The notes: generated from the letters alone by a model not told the origin. A stretch of DNA of 64,000 nt from JBFWIW01 sp050253535 (GCA_050253535.1 JBFWIW010000004.1:1-64000); one strand, 5' to 3'. Shown: positions 1-9,042, numbered from the stretch's first letter. Numbers and translations are program-made.

Positions 1-1
1 C

Positions 2-286
2 ATTATATTCTCGGTCTTTATAAAAGTCTCAGCAATTTATTATGCCGCCGCACTGAGTCTCGGCCAGATTCTGAATTTAAAAAGCTATAAATCGCTGATA
101 ATACCTATAGGCGTTATTTTTATTGCTCTGACCGTGCCCATGTTTGACAATACGATTTCTCAGGCTGAGAGCGGAACGGACTGCTGGCCATTTTTTGCAA
201 CTATTTTTGAGATTTTGCTGCCTGCTGTCACACTGATAACGGCCAAAATCCGCGGTATATCCGCGGAAAATGGAGGAGAAAATTAA
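2..286 (+). CDS. Spore germination permease, GerAB family (3' end only)
   Basis: The window opens inside this gene; 94 codons and the TAA stop at 284-286 remain. The translation has the C-terminal look of GerAB/YndE-type endospore germination permeases: a hydrophobic helix beginning IIFSVFIKVSAIYYAAALSL, a second around SLIIPIGVIFIALTVPMF, and a third helix (FATIFEILLPAVTLITAKIR) followed by a short polar tail. In this family the protein sits in the inner spore membrane with GerA and GerC partners and senses germinants. The family call rests on the C-terminal third only. The stop overlaps the next start (TAATG), so the two genes are translationally coupled. Confidence 0.75.
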   Translation: MIFSVFIKVSAIYYAAALSLGQILNLKSYKSLIIPIGVIFIALTVPMFDNTISQAESGTDCWPFFATIFEILLPAVTLITAKIRGISAENGGEN

Positions 287-513
287 TGATGGTAATGACC
301 ATTATTGTCGTTATACTTTATATTGTTGTAGCCTATTTTGAGTCCCGAAATCTGATAAAAAATAAATACTGGCCTGAGCTTATATCGAGTATGGTCCTTT
401 TGACTTTTGGATTTACGCTGATAGTACTGCAGACCCTGGACGTCAAAATTCCAAGCCCTGGAAACGGCATTAAAATTTTTGTCGAAAATGTTATGCATCT
501 GGGATATAAATAG
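286..513 (+). CDS. Small membrane protein at the end of the ger operon
   Basis: 75 residues with two predicted membrane helices (about residues 3-19 and 33-52) and a short polar tail. The ATG shares its first base with the GerAB stop and the GGAGGAG Shine-Dalgarno site lies at 272-278, so it is made with the permease. Small two-helix proteins often close ger operons in Clostridia, but I do not recognise a named family. It is probably an accessory subunit of the germinant receptor; this is inferred from position only. Confidence 0.6.
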   Translation: MMVMTIIVVILYIVVAYFESRNLIKNKYWPELISSMVLLTFGFTLIVLQTLDVKIPSPGNGIKIFVENVMHLGYK

Positions 514-538
514 TAGATTTCCGGGCCGTTATCAACCC

Positions 539-567
539 TTGACAAGTGTACCCCGCTACTGTACCAT
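539..567 (+). promoter_or_regulatory. Sigma-A type promoter for the PucR-family regulator
   Basis: TTGACA at 539-544 and TACCAT at 562-567 are separated by exactly 17 bases, ahead of the Shine-Dalgarno site at 584-592. The -35 is a perfect match; the -10 is weaker. Confidence 0.6.
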
Positions 568-600
568 AAAAGAAATTAGCGGTAAAAGGGGGCGTATTGA

Positions 601-2310
601 TTGGCGCTAACTTTAAAGCAGCTTCTGGTACAGATGCACAGCAACGATCTGAAATGCGTCGCGGGCTTCAAGGGGCTGGACCGCGAAATTATAGGCTTTT
701 CGATACTGGACACACCGGAAATTCTGTCCTGGCTGAAGGGCGGCGAGATTCTGGTCTCAGCAGGATATGTGATGCGGAACAACCCCTCTCTGCTGAAGAC
801 ACTTGTACGCGATCTGCACGAAAGGGGATGCGTCGGCCTCGGCATAAAGCGTAAGCGGTACTATGACGAAGTGCCGAGGGAGCTAATAGAGCAGGGAGAC
901 CTATATGATTTTCCGATATTTGAGATCCCGTATGAGATACGATTTTCGGATCTTTCCAGTGCTATTTACCGTAATATATTTCAGTTTTCGCTGACAACTG
1001 CCGAGCGGATCAATCATGTCTACCAGCACATTCTGAAAACAGTGCTGTCGGACGCCAGCACTGAACACATGCTGTACGATATAAGCTGCTCCGTTCCGAA
1101 TCCGCTTATTTTGCTTGACCGCAGGCTGAACCTGATCGCGTATGAAGTCCCGGAGGATAACTGCAAAGCGCTGTCGGATTATCTTTGCCTCAGTACCCGA
1201 AAACCGATTTTTGACATTGAAACCACGAAGAGGCTGCTTGACGCCTATGAGGATATGCATTATAAGGCGTATTCGATCAAACGGGCGCATTCGGAAAGCG
1301 AAATCGGCGTCGCGCTTTTTTCAATCATGCTGGAGGGCGAAAACCAGGGGTTTCTGGCGATACCTGAGACGGTGGAGGCACTGAATACCGAGCATTATGA
1401 AATTCTGGACAGTATTACATCAATAATCGGTATCCACTTTTTAAAGCGAGGCTTTCAGGAAAGCAGGGAAGGACACAACGGCGATGATTTTGTAAACAAT
1501 GTCCTCTTGAGCACGCAGGGCATTGAGGAAGACATAAAGTACTACTGCAATCTTTATGATTTTCCGGTTGACCTGCGGCGTGTCTGCGTGAATCTGCATA
1601 TCGCTGATTATAGAAATCTTCCGTACGACAAACGTAACGCGATTTCAAACATGGTTATCACAGCGCAGAAAAGTGCCGCTGAGGATTTAAATCTGCCGCA
1701 TTTTGATACGCAGTTCGAAGAGGGATTTTTCAGCTTTCTGTTTTTTGGAGATAAGGCGGAGTATGCACAGATAACTTTACAGGCGACAGAGCTTGCGCGG
1801 AAGATCCAAAAAAAGATCGAAGGGTATGGCATTCCGGCAGAGGTGGGCATGAGCGATTGCCTGAAAGGGGCGGGCAATATCACGCAGACGTTCAGGCAGT
1901 CGATAGACATCGTATCACTCGGCAGGCGTGTCGAACCGGCAGAGACGGTTCATAGATTTGATAATCTGCATGTCTACTACATGCTGGCGTCTGCCATGAG
2001 CCGAAGCGAGCTGCGTGATCTTTATGAAGATACAATAGCGGCGCTGGACGTATACGACGCCGAGACGGGCGGCGATTATGTCAAAACGCTCGATCGGTTT
2101 ATAGCAAACCGTTTCAATGTCAGTAAGGCGGCTCAGGAAGTGCATGTGCACCGCAATACGATGATAAACAAACTGGAGAAATTGCGCGGCCTGTTGCCTT
2201 TGGATATGGACAATCCGGAAGACATTCTGCGTCTTCAGCTTGGGCTTCATGCAAAGGTGTTGTTGGATACAAATGATCTTAATGTGCATGTTGTCCCAAA
2301 CGAGCGTTGA
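601..2310 (+). CDS. PucR-family transcriptional regulator
   Basis: 569 residues. The first ~125 residues match the PucR N-terminal domain (for example DTPEILSWLKGGEILVSAGY), a central GAF/GGDEF-like region follows, and the C-terminus is the PucR helix-turn-helix (NVSKAAQEVHVHRNTMINKLEKL, quoted in part: AAQEVHVHRNTMINKL). PucR proteins regulate purine or other nitrogen-compound catabolism. The start is TTG at 601, chosen because AAAGGGGG lies 8-9 bases upstream. It directly precedes the hydantoinase and amidohydrolase genes on the same strand, so it probably controls them in response to a cyclic amide or its breakdown product. Confidence 0.85.
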   Translation: MALTLKQLLVQMHSNDLKCVAGFKGLDREIIGFSILDTPEILSWLKGGEILVSAGYVMRNNPSLLKTLVRDLHERGCVGLGIKRKRYYDEVPRELIEQGDLYDFPIFEIPYEIRFSDLSSAIYRNIFQFSLTTAERINHVYQHILKTVLSDASTEHMLYDISCSVPNPLILLDRRLNLIAYEVPEDNCKALSDYLCLSTRKPIFDIETTKRLLDAYEDMHYKAYSIKRAHSESEIGVALFSIMLEGENQGFLAIPETVEALNTEHYEILDSITSIIGIHFLKRGFQESREGHNGDDFVNNVLLSTQGIEEDIKYYCNLYDFPVDLRRVCVNLHIADYRNLPYDKRNAISNMVITAQKSAAEDLNLPHFDTQFEEGFFSFLFFGDKAEYAQITLQATELARKIQKKIEGYGIPAEVGMSDCLKGAGNITQTFRQSIDIVSLGRRVEPAETVHRFDNLHVYYMLASAMSRSELRDLYEDTIAALDVYDAETGGDYVKTLDRFIANRFNVSKAAQEVHVHRNTMINKLEKLRGLLPLDMDNPEDILRLQLGLHAKVLLDTNDLNVHVVPNER

Positions 2311-2314
2311 AAAT

Positions 2315-2324
2315 TTGTGCACAA
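2315..2324. promoter_or_regulatory. Perfect 10-base palindrome upstream of the hydantoinase promoter
   Basis: TTGTGCACAA is a perfect palindrome that ends 6 bases before a likely -35 box (2331). It lies between the PucR-family gene and the hydantoinase gene, so it is a candidate operator for that regulator. Direct evidence of binding is lacking. Confidence 0.35.
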
Positions 2325-2330
2325 TGCCCT

Positions 2331-2358
2331 TTGCATGCTTCAAAAAAAAGTGTATAGT
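2331..2358 (+). promoter_or_regulatory. Likely promoter of the hydantoinase/amidohydrolase genes
   Basis: TTGCAT (2331-2336) and TATAGT (2353-2358) with 16-base spacing, preceded by a palindrome. A hairpin follows in the leader. Confidence 0.45.
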
Positions 2359-2367
2359 AATGCCATC

Positions 2368-2410
2368 AACAAGGGAGTTGGAAATGAGAGTTTTCGACTC
2401 CCTTGTTCTT
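2368..2410 (+). terminator. Leader hairpin ahead of the hydantoinase gene (possible attenuator)
   Basis: ACAAGGGAGT and ACTCCCTTGT form a 10-base-pair stem with an 18-base loop, followed by TCTTATT. It lies between the promoter at 2331-2358 and the start codon at 2444, so it could attenuate transcription. The T-run is short, so efficient termination is uncertain. Confidence 0.4.
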
Positions 2411-2443
2411 ATTAGATATATTTGCGCGAAAGGACGGAATCTT

Positions 2444-3835
2444 ATGAGCAGACTTCTTGTTAAAAATGGTACTATCCTTACCTCATCGGACGAATATCAG
2501 GGCGATATTCTCATAGAAGACGGAAAAATCGCGGCAATTGGAAAAGCGCTTAAAGCGGAAGATGCAGAAACAGTGGACGCATCGGGAAAATACGTGATGC
2601 CCGGCGGCGTGGATCAGCATACGCACTTCAATTTCAAGTTCGGAGACGCAGTCGTAATGGGATGGGAGACCACGCCGGGCGCAGTTGTCGGCGGGACGAC
2701 TACCGTTATAGACTTTTGTAATCAGGAGATCGGCCATTCGATGCAGTATTCGATAGGCCATTACAGGGACGAAAAAATCGATGGCAAAACCTGCTGCGAC
2801 TATTCGCTGCACACCGTTGTATTCGAATCCACAGACGAGATAATTGGCGAAATTGCCAAGCTGCCGGAGTACGGCGTTTCAACCTGCAAGCTTTTTATGG
2901 CGTATAAGGGGCATCCCCAGCACTGTGACGATTCGGCTGTGCTCAAGGCTCTCATGACGGCATCTCCGGCCGGCGTCACAATAATGACGCACTGCGAGAA
3001 TGCCGAAATGATAGATACCCTGCAGAAACAGTGCATTGAGAAAGGTATGACGGAGCCATATGGCCACGCGGTTTCCCGTCCGCCGATAGTTGAGACAGAG
3101 GCGACACAGCGCGCAATTTCGCTGGCAAAACTGGCCGGCGCACCCCTTTTCGTTGTGCATGTGACGACGGAGGGCGCCCTCGAGGCCATCCGCGAAGCCT
3201 ATGCTTCCGGCGAAAAAATCTTCGGTGAGACCTGTACGCACTATCTGACACTCACGACCGACAATCTGGCAAAGCCCGATTTTGAGGGCGCGAAATATGT
3301 GTGTTCGCCCGCCCTTCGCGGACAGGAAGATATCGACGCGCTTTGGAAGGCCGTCAAACAGGGATATCTGAAAGCGATCAGCTCAGACCATTGCGGTTTC
3401 AACTTTGCGAAACATAAGCGCCAGGGGAAAAAGTCGTTCATCGATATTCCAAACGGCGCGCCCGGTATGCAGGACCGTATGAACGTAATATGGTCATCAG
3501 GCGTCGCTTCAGGTAAGATTTCAAAACAAAAGTTCGTCGAGCTCTGCTGTACGAATCCCGCCAGGATAAACGGCATCTATCCGCAGAAAGGAACTCTCGC
3601 AATAGGTTCGGACGCCGATATAGTAGTGTTCGACCCGGATTACAAGAGCACCTTTTCTGTTAAGAACGGACTGCAGGGCGTGGACTTCTGCGCATACGAG
3701 GGTATGGAGCAGACCGGAAGGCCCGATAAGGTGTTTCTGCGCGGGAAGCTCGTCGCGGAAAAGGGAAAGTATGTTGGAACCGCAGGCGAGGGGCAGTTTG
3801 TCCCGGGAAAGCCCTTTGGAATGTGCTACGAATAG
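2444..3835 (+). CDS. hydA: D-hydantoinase / dihydropyrimidinase
   Basis: 463 residues, the usual length of cyclic amidohydrolases that open hydantoin or dihydropyrimidine rings to N-carbamoyl amino acids. Metal-site motifs are all present: VDQHTHF (two His ligands), the carboxylated lysine in STCKLFMAYKG, MTHCEN, VVHVTTEG and the Asp in SSDHCGF; NGAPGMQDR is also typical of the dihydropyrimidinase branch. The ATG at 2444 is chosen over upstream in-frame codons because AAAGGACGG lies just before it and the protein then begins at the conserved MSRLLVKNGTI. The next gene, an M20 amidohydrolase, would process the carbamoyl product. An allantoinase or phenylhydantoinase role is possible, as no dihydropyrimidine dehydrogenase is nearby. 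Confidence 0.88.
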   Translation: MSRLLVKNGTILTSSDEYQGDILIEDGKIAAIGKALKAEDAETVDASGKYVMPGGVDQHTHFNFKFGDAVVMGWETTPGAVVGGTTTVIDFCNQEIGHSMQYSIGHYRDEKIDGKTCCDYSLHTVVFESTDEIIGEIAKLPEYGVSTCKLFMAYKGHPQHCDDSAVLKALMTASPAGVTIMTHCENAEMIDTLQKQCIEKGMTEPYGHAVSRPPIVETEATQRAISLAKLAGAPLFVVHVTTEGALEAIREAYASGEKIFGETCTHYLTLTTDNLAKPDFEGAKYVCSPALRGQEDIDALWKAVKQGYLKAISSDHCGFNFAKHKRQGKKSFIDIPNGAPGMQDRMNVIWSSGVASGKISKQKFVELCCTNPARINGIYPQKGTLAIGSDADIVVFDPDYKSTFSVKNGLQGVDFCAYEGMEQTGRPDKVFLRGKLVAEKGKYVGTAGEGQFVPGKPFGMCYE

Positions 3836-3841
3836 AGGAAA

Positions 3842-5107
3842 ATGCCGATGCTGCCCCACGTAAATATAAAGAGAATAGCGGAGGAGCTTACAGCCATAAA
3901 CGCCTTCAACAGTACGCCTGAGCGAGGCACGACAAGGGTACTTTTCACGAAGGAGGAACTTGGCGCGCGCGTTTATGTGAAAGCTCTTATGGAACAGACG
4001 GGCCTAACGGTTACGGAAGATGCCGTCGGCAATATTTTCGGTCTGCTGTCGGGAACCGATCCCGCGCTCTCACCGGTGATAAGCGGGTCGCATATTGATA
4101 CCGTTCTGAACGCCGGAAAGTTTGACGGAACTGTAGGCGTGATAGGCGCCATCGAGGCCTGCCGGCTTATACGGGAAAGTGGAATCAAGCACAAACGCGG
4201 CGTCATCGCATGCGTCTTTACCTCTGAGGAACCGACGCGGTTCGGCGTGGGATGTATCGGAAGCCGCGCGATGACCGGACATCTGACGCTGGACGATGCA
4301 AAAGTGATGCGGGACGATGCCGGGAAAACACTGTATGAAGTATTGGATGCGCTGGGATATTCACTTAATGAATTTGACGCTGTGCGCCGGAAAGCAGGAG
4401 ACTTTTATGCAAGCATAGAGCTCCATATCGAGCAGGCGCCTGTTCTGGAGCAGCTATGTATCCCGATCGGCATAGTCGAGGGAATCTGCGCGCCGACTTA
4501 CATACATGTTCAGGTTTTCGGTGAGCAGGGGCACGCCGGTTCCACCCCAATGCAGGTGCGGAAGGACGCGGTATGCGCCACTTCCGAGATAGTTTTAAAG
4601 CTGGAGAGCCTTGCAAAAACATTTAACACCCGCGACGGGAATCCTTCCACTGTCGGAACCGTCGGGAAAATTATCATATATCCGAATGCGCCCAACGTCA
4701 TAGCGGGTAAGACCTCATTTGTAATAGACATCCGCGACGCTGACGCCGACTCAAAGAACAGACTTACAGACGAGATGCTGGCCTATTTTCAAGATGTTGA
4801 AAGGGCACGTAAGGTCAAGATCACATATGAGATAGCGGAAAACGATCTGCCGCGGCATTCGGACCCGGCCCTGGTTGCCATGCTTGAAGAAGTTTGCAGA
4901 GATAAAGGCGTCACTTACCGCAAGATGTTCAGCGGTGCGTACCATGATTCACTTCTTTTGGGTGAAATCGTTCCTATGGCAATGATATTCGTGCCAAGCC
5001 GCGGCGGAATAAGTCATGACCCGGCTGAATTTACTGAGGACGCGCAGATTTCCGTCGGCGTAAATATTCTGGCTGAGGCGCTTCTGACTTTGGCAAATGA
5101 AGACTGA
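3842..5107 (+). CDS. M20-family N-carbamoyl-amino acid hydrolase / allantoate amidohydrolase-like
   Basis: 421 residues, typical for the Zn-dependent M20 amidohydrolases (N-carbamoyl-L-amino acid hydrolase, beta-ureidopropionase, allantoate amidohydrolase). Metal-binding landmarks are visible: SGSHIDTV, the Asp in KFDGTVGV, the catalytic Glu pair in TSEEPTRF, ELHIEQ, and the late His in GAYHDSLL. The gene starts 6 bases after the hydantoinase stop. ATG 3842 is only 3 bases from the AGAGG site, while ATG 3848 has 9-base spacing, so the true start may be 3848. Expected product: a free amino or beta-amino acid plus CO2 and ammonia from the hydantoinase product. A deformylase role on a pyrimidine, as in YlmB, is the main alternative. 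Confidence 0.85.
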   Translation: MPMLPHVNIKRIAEELTAINAFNSTPERGTTRVLFTKEELGARVYVKALMEQTGLTVTEDAVGNIFGLLSGTDPALSPVISGSHIDTVLNAGKFDGTVGVIGAIEACRLIRESGIKHKRGVIACVFTSEEPTRFGVGCIGSRAMTGHLTLDDAKVMRDDAGKTLYEVLDALGYSLNEFDAVRRKAGDFYASIELHIEQAPVLEQLCIPIGIVEGICAPTYIHVQVFGEQGHAGSTPMQVRKDAVCATSEIVLKLESLAKTFNTRDGNPSTVGTVGKIIIYPNAPNVIAGKTSFVIDIRDADADSKNRLTDEMLAYFQDVERARKVKITYEIAENDLPRHSDPALVAMLEEVCRDKGVTYRKMFSGAYHDSLLLGEIVPMAMIFVPSRGGISHDPAEFTEDAQISVGVNILAEALLTLANED

Positions 5108-5215
5108 GAGGGGTATGTATACTTGAAAAAGATCGATGCTCGGCTGCAACACATTCTCCAAGGGCGGAGACTGCAAATATAGTTTAAGTAAATCAGAGTA
5201 ATATAATTACAATGC

Positions 5216-5253
5216 AAAGGCGCAGATGTAATAATCTGCGCCTTTCTTTTTTT
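5216..5253 (+). terminator. Intrinsic terminator after the amidohydrolase gene
   Basis: A 12-base-pair stem (AAAGGCGCAGAT / ATCTGCGCCTTT) with a 6-base loop and a CTTTTTTTT tail. It separates the hydantoinase pair from the ABC transporter genes; read-through or a separate promoter would be needed for the latter. Confidence 0.9.
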
Positions 5254-5287
5254 AAGCATAACTTAAACCACTAAACGGAGGCTTCAC

Positions 5288-6061
5288 ATGAATACACCCG
5301 AGATCAAAATAGAAAATGTCAGCATGATCTATAAAAACGATCAGGGTAAGGACATCACGGCTCTGAAGAACGTCAGTATCGATATTCAGAAAGGCGAATT
5401 CGTCTCCCTGCTCGGGCCGTCCGGCTGCGGAAAAACCACCTTGCTCCGCATTATCGCGGACCTTTTAAAACCCACCTCCGGATCTGTAACCGTCTGCGGA
5501 CAGACGCCGGAGGAGACGCGGCTTCAGCAAAAATATGGATTCGTGTTTCAGAGCCCTGTGCTTTACGAATGGCGCACTGTCCGCAGCAACATCCGCCTGC
5601 CGCTTGAGATGATGAAAATCCCAAAAGAGGAGCAAAACAGCCGCATTGATACACAGCTTGAAATGATCGGCCTCAAGGATTTTGAAAGCTACTATCCCAG
5701 ACAGCTCAGCGGCGGTATGCAGCAGCGCGTCGGCATTGCGCGCGCATTGGCCATCCAGCCTGAGATCCTGCTCATGGATGAACCTTTTTCCGCTCTGGAT
5801 GAGTTTACGCGGGAGAAGCTGCATGAAGACCTTTTGCGCATATGGAACAAAACCAACAAAACGGTCATCTTCGTCACGCACAATATAGCGGAGTCGGTAT
5901 TTCTGTCCGACAGGGTGTGCGTCCTCTCGCCGCATCCTGGCAGACTTTCGGCAATTGTGGACATTGACCTGCCTCGCCCCCGCACAAAGGAGATACGCGA
6001 ATCCGAGGCGGCTTTCCATCTCGTCTCAAAGATCCGCAACAGCTTTGAGGAGGTCGGCTGA
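5288..6061 (+). CDS. ABC transporter ATP-binding protein (NitT/TauT/ThiZ type)
   Basis: 257 residues with a complete nucleotide-binding domain: Walker A GPSGCGKTT, Q-loop FVFQSP, signature LSGGMQQRVGIARAL, Walker B ILLMDEPFSALD and H-loop VTHNI. The sequence is of the SsuB/TauB/ThiZ group, which drives import of sulfonates, nitrate, taurine or pyrimidines. The Shine-Dalgarno site is ACGGAGG just before the ATG. It heads an operon with two permeases and a THI5-like binding protein. Confidence 0.88.
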   Translation: MNTPEIKIENVSMIYKNDQGKDITALKNVSIDIQKGEFVSLLGPSGCGKTTLLRIIADLLKPTSGSVTVCGQTPEETRLQQKYGFVFQSPVLYEWRTVRSNIRLPLEMMKIPKEEQNSRIDTQLEMIGLKDFESYYPRQLSGGMQQRVGIARALAIQPEILLMDEPFSALDEFTREKLHEDLLRIWNKTNKTVIFVTHNIAESVFLSDRVCVLSPHPGRLSAIVDIDLPRPRTKEIRESEAAFHLVSKIRNSFEEVG

Positions 6062-6062
6062 T

Positions 6063-6851
6063 ATGAACACCTATATAAGCCGGAACGAGCGGGAAGTCAG
6101 CATCGCGGTGTGGGTAGTCGGCGTGATGGTGCTTTGGGAGCTCGCGGCGTTCTTCCTCGCAAATGTCATTCAGGACCCGATGGCCGAGAAAAAGCTCCCG
6201 TATCTGCATGAAGTTGTAATACTCTTCGGACAGCATTGGCAGTCCATACTGAAAGAGGCCGGCATCACTTTTACACGGGCGGCATACGGCTTTTTCTTCG
6301 GCGCGGTTATCGGATTTCTGTTGTCGGTTCTCATGAGCCTCTCGAAGCTCGTGGAAAAGACCGCGATGCCTTATCTCATCATGTCGCAGATGATTCCGAT
6401 CCTCGGTCTGGGGCCGATTATTTTCAGTCTGGTCAAGGATCTGAACACAGCACGCACGGTCATAGCTGCATACATGACGTTTTTTCCGGTTTCGGTCAAC
6501 ACGCTCAGCGGCTTTAAGTCGGTGGATGAAGACAAGAGAACCCTCATGTACTCATACGCGGCTAAAAAACCGCAGCTCTATGCAAAGCTGATGTTCCCGT
6601 TCACGCTGCCCTATCTTTTCACCGGCCTCAAAATAGCCGCGCCCATGGCGGTCACGGCGTCCATCCTGGTCGACACACTGAGTGCCAAGGACGGTATCGG
6701 CTATAAGATTGTCTATTCTCTGTATGGCGGTGGCACTACGGGCGAATTCTGGCCGGCGCTGATTACTGGCGCGATGATGGGCGTAGTGAGCTATGCGATA
6801 ATGGCCACGGCGGAACGCATATTGGTGCCGTGGCGGAAGGATGCGGAGTAA
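6063..6851 (+). CDS. ABC transporter permease (first subunit)
   Basis: 262 residues, about six membrane helices, of the BPD_transp_1 type. The cytoplasmic EAA-like loop that contacts the ATPase is seen in YSYAAKKPQLYAKLMFPF. The ATG at 6063 is separated by one base from the ATPase stop and preceded by GAGGAGG at 6048-6054, so translation is coupled; longer in-frame extensions would run through the ATPase gene. A second permease follows, so the transporter is probably a heterodimer. Confidence 0.85.
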   Translation: MNTYISRNEREVSIAVWVVGVMVLWELAAFFLANVIQDPMAEKKLPYLHEVVILFGQHWQSILKEAGITFTRAAYGFFFGAVIGFLLSVLMSLSKLVEKTAMPYLIMSQMIPILGLGPIIFSLVKDLNTARTVIAAYMTFFPVSVNTLSGFKSVDEDKRTLMYSYAAKKPQLYAKLMFPFTLPYLFTGLKIAAPMAVTASILVDTLSAKDGIGYKIVYSLYGGGTTGEFWPALITGAMMGVVSYAIMATAERILVPWRKDAE

Positions 6852-6919
6852 GTACGGCACGCCAACACACGCTCAGATGTGGGCGTATATCAGTGCGTTA
6901 TGCTTAAGGGGGAGATTAT

Positions 6920-7690
6920 ATGAATTCAAAGACAAAGGAAAAGGCGCTTTCGGTAATAATGCCGGTCGCATTCGGTCTGCTGCTTTTGCTTCTGCTGCAA
7001 ACGCAGGTCATCCACAGAATATTTTCGCTGAAGACCATGCAGCTCCCGCTGCCTTCAACTATATTTGAAGCGCTTTGCACTAAAGCACCGAAAATAATAA
7101 GCGACGCCGGAGTCACGCTGTCGGCGGTCAGCGCAGGACTTCTGCTCGGGTCGTTTATCGGTTTTCTGGTCGCGTCTTTTGCCACGATGCTGCCGGGCGT
7201 CGGATACGGGAGTCTTACGATTATGACTGCCTTGAACTCGATACCGGTTCTCGCCCTAGCACCTCTGATGAACCGCTGGTTTTCGACCAGTATGGGCGCG
7301 AAGATGGCGGTGGTGACCGTGGTGTGCATGGGGGCGATGGCGGCAAACGCTTACCGCGGGCTCAATAATTTAAAACCGTTTTCACTGGATTTAATGAAAT
7401 CCTACGCGGCCAACCGACGTCAGATATTTTTCAAGCTGCGTCTGCCGAACTGCGTGCCGTATCTCTTCACCGGTCTTAAAATTAACGTGGCGACTGCGAT
7501 GATAGGCGCTATCATCAGCGAATTTTTCGCAACTGAGACCAGCGGTATTGGGTATATGATAAAAAACTCGCTCAAAGTCGGCAATCAAAAAATACTGGGC
7601 TGGGCATATATCATCACGGCGGCCATAATCAGCATGCTCATCTATGCGTTGATTCTGTTCTTGGAACGCCTGGCCGCAAGGAGGTATTAG
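6920..7690 (+). CDS. ABC transporter permease (second subunit)
   Basis: 256 residues, again about six helices, with the EAA-type loop SYAANRRQIFFKLRLPNCVP. It is clearly paralogous to the permease at 6063-6851 (both share PYLFTGLKI directly after the loop). AAGGGGGAG precedes the ATG. Two unlike permeases in one system of this family fit a heterodimeric channel. Confidence 0.85.
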   Translation: MNSKTKEKALSVIMPVAFGLLLLLLLQTQVIHRIFSLKTMQLPLPSTIFEALCTKAPKIISDAGVTLSAVSAGLLLGSFIGFLVASFATMLPGVGYGSLTIMTALNSIPVLALAPLMNRWFSTSMGAKMAVVTVVCMGAMAANAYRGLNNLKPFSLDLMKSYAANRRQIFFKLRLPNCVPYLFTGLKINVATAMIGAIISEFFATETSGIGYMIKNSLKVGNQKILGWAYIITAAIISMLIYALILFLERLAARRY

Positions 7691-7825
7691 TATTAAAAAT
7701 CAAACTGCTCGTTTGATAAAGGCGCACCAATCACGTAAAAGCGGCAGCCGCGGCAAATACAATTAACATGAGCTGTATTGTGAGATTTTATGATTTATTT
7801 GTACGCGGAGTTATGGAGGTTAAAT

Positions 7826-7924
7826 ATGATTGCAGTCAAGCGCAACCCCGTTTTTGTAAGTCGACAATGTCCTTGTCTTAGTAATGCCAAAAGGGACAGT
7901 CAAGAAATCAACATATATGAATAA
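7826..7924 (+). CDS. Possible 32-residue ORF in the leader of the binding-protein gene
   Basis: An ATG 6 bases after a strong TGGAGG site opens a 32-codon frame (begins MIAVKRNPVFVSRQ) whose TAA stop (7922-7924) touches the AAGGAG site of the lipoprotein gene. This layout suits a translated leader peptide or coupling device. The peptide resembles nothing I know, and the frame could be accidental. Confidence 0.35.
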   Translation: MIAVKRNPVFVSRQCPCLSNAKRDSQEINIYE

Positions 7925-7933
7925 GGAGAAAAA

Positions 7934-9019
7934 ATGAAAATGAAAACTGAAATGAAAAAAGTACTGTTACTTTGTCTCAGCGCTCTGCTTCTGTCAGGCG
8001 CGCTGCTCACCGGCTGCGGCAGCGCGGGAGGAGAGGCCGCTGCGAATACCTCAAGCACTGCCGATACGACTTCGGCCGACGGTTCTTCAACCGACGAGCT
8101 TACGAAGCTCAAGCTGCAGACAGTCTGGCTCCCGCAGGGGCAGTTTATGGGCTATTATGTAGCCCAGGCCAAGGGGTACTACGCGGATGAGGGCATCGAT
8201 CTTGAGATCATCCCGGGCAGCTCAGATATATCCCCGGAAGATCAGGTCGAGAATGGCGTAGTCGATCTTGGCGTCGCGTTTTACACCGATCTCCTGACCT
8301 ATCAGGAAGCTGGCTATGACATGGTCAACGTGGCCCAGATATTCCAGCAGAGCCCGCTTCGTCTTATAGCGAAGAAAGGCCGCGGCATAACCACCGGTGC
8401 GGACCTCGCCGGCAAAAAGGTAGGCAACTGGTTCGGCGGCCAGCAGTACGAGCTTTACGCGCTGTGCGGAAAGTATGGCATCGACCGGGAAACAGGCGTC
8501 GATTGGATACAGCAGGATTTCACAATGGACGCTTTCTACAATGATGAACTCGACGCAGCGTCCGTAATGGTCTACAATGAGTACCACCTCGTGCTTGAGA
8601 GCGGCATGGCTGAGAGCGATTTCACTGTTATCGACATGAACGAGGAAGGCATTGCGATGCTGGAGGACTGCCTGTTTGTAAAGGGCGACTGGGCAGAGGC
8701 AAATCATGACCTTCTGGTCAGCTTCCTCCGCGCCACGATAAAGGGATGGCAGTATGCCTGTGAGAATCCGGAAGAAGCCGGCCAGATATGCTGGGACGCC
8801 GGCCAGAGCGTATCGCTCGAGCACCAGATATCCATGTGCCAGGAAGTGGCCAGATGTGTCGCGCCGGAGGGCTTTGATACCGCCAAGATTGGCTATCTGG
8901 ACCCCGAAGCACTTCAGCAGACCATCGACCTCGGCGTACAGAACTCGCTTATTTCTGCCGCGATTCCGATAGACGACAGCGTAGATGAAACCTACTGGGA
9001 GGAAGCTACCGCCGGCTGA
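7934..9019 (+). CDS. ABC transporter substrate-binding lipoprotein (NMT1/THI5-like)
   Basis: 361 residues. A signal peptide ends in the lipobox LLTGC, a Ser/Thr/Ala-rich linker follows, and the mature part opens with KLQTVWLPQGQFMGYYVAQA, characteristic of the THI5/NMT1-like binding-protein fold used for pyrimidine precursors, riboflavin and related small heterocycles. It would be anchored outside the cell and deliver ligand to the two permeases. ATG 7934 is 6 bases from AAGGAG; ATGs at 7940 and 7952 are alternatives. No TPP riboswitch precedes the operon, and the neighbours hydrolyse cyclic amides, so a hydantoin or dihydropyrimidine ligand is more likely than a thiamine precursor. Confidence 0.85.
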   Translation: MKMKTEMKKVLLLCLSALLLSGALLTGCGSAGGEAAANTSSTADTTSADGSSTDELTKLKLQTVWLPQGQFMGYYVAQAKGYYADEGIDLEIIPGSSDISPEDQVENGVVDLGVAFYTDLLTYQEAGYDMVNVAQIFQQSPLRLIAKKGRGITTGADLAGKKVGNWFGGQQYELYALCGKYGIDRETGVDWIQQDFTMDAFYNDELDAASVMVYNEYHLVLESGMAESDFTVIDMNEEGIAMLEDCLFVKGDWAEANHDLLVSFLRATIKGWQYACENPEEAGQICWDAGQSVSLEHQISMCQEVARCVAPEGFDTAKIGYLDPEALQQTIDLGVQNSLISAAIPIDDSVDETYWEEATAG

Positions 9020-9042
9020 GTGCGGGCATTGGAGGCAAAAAG

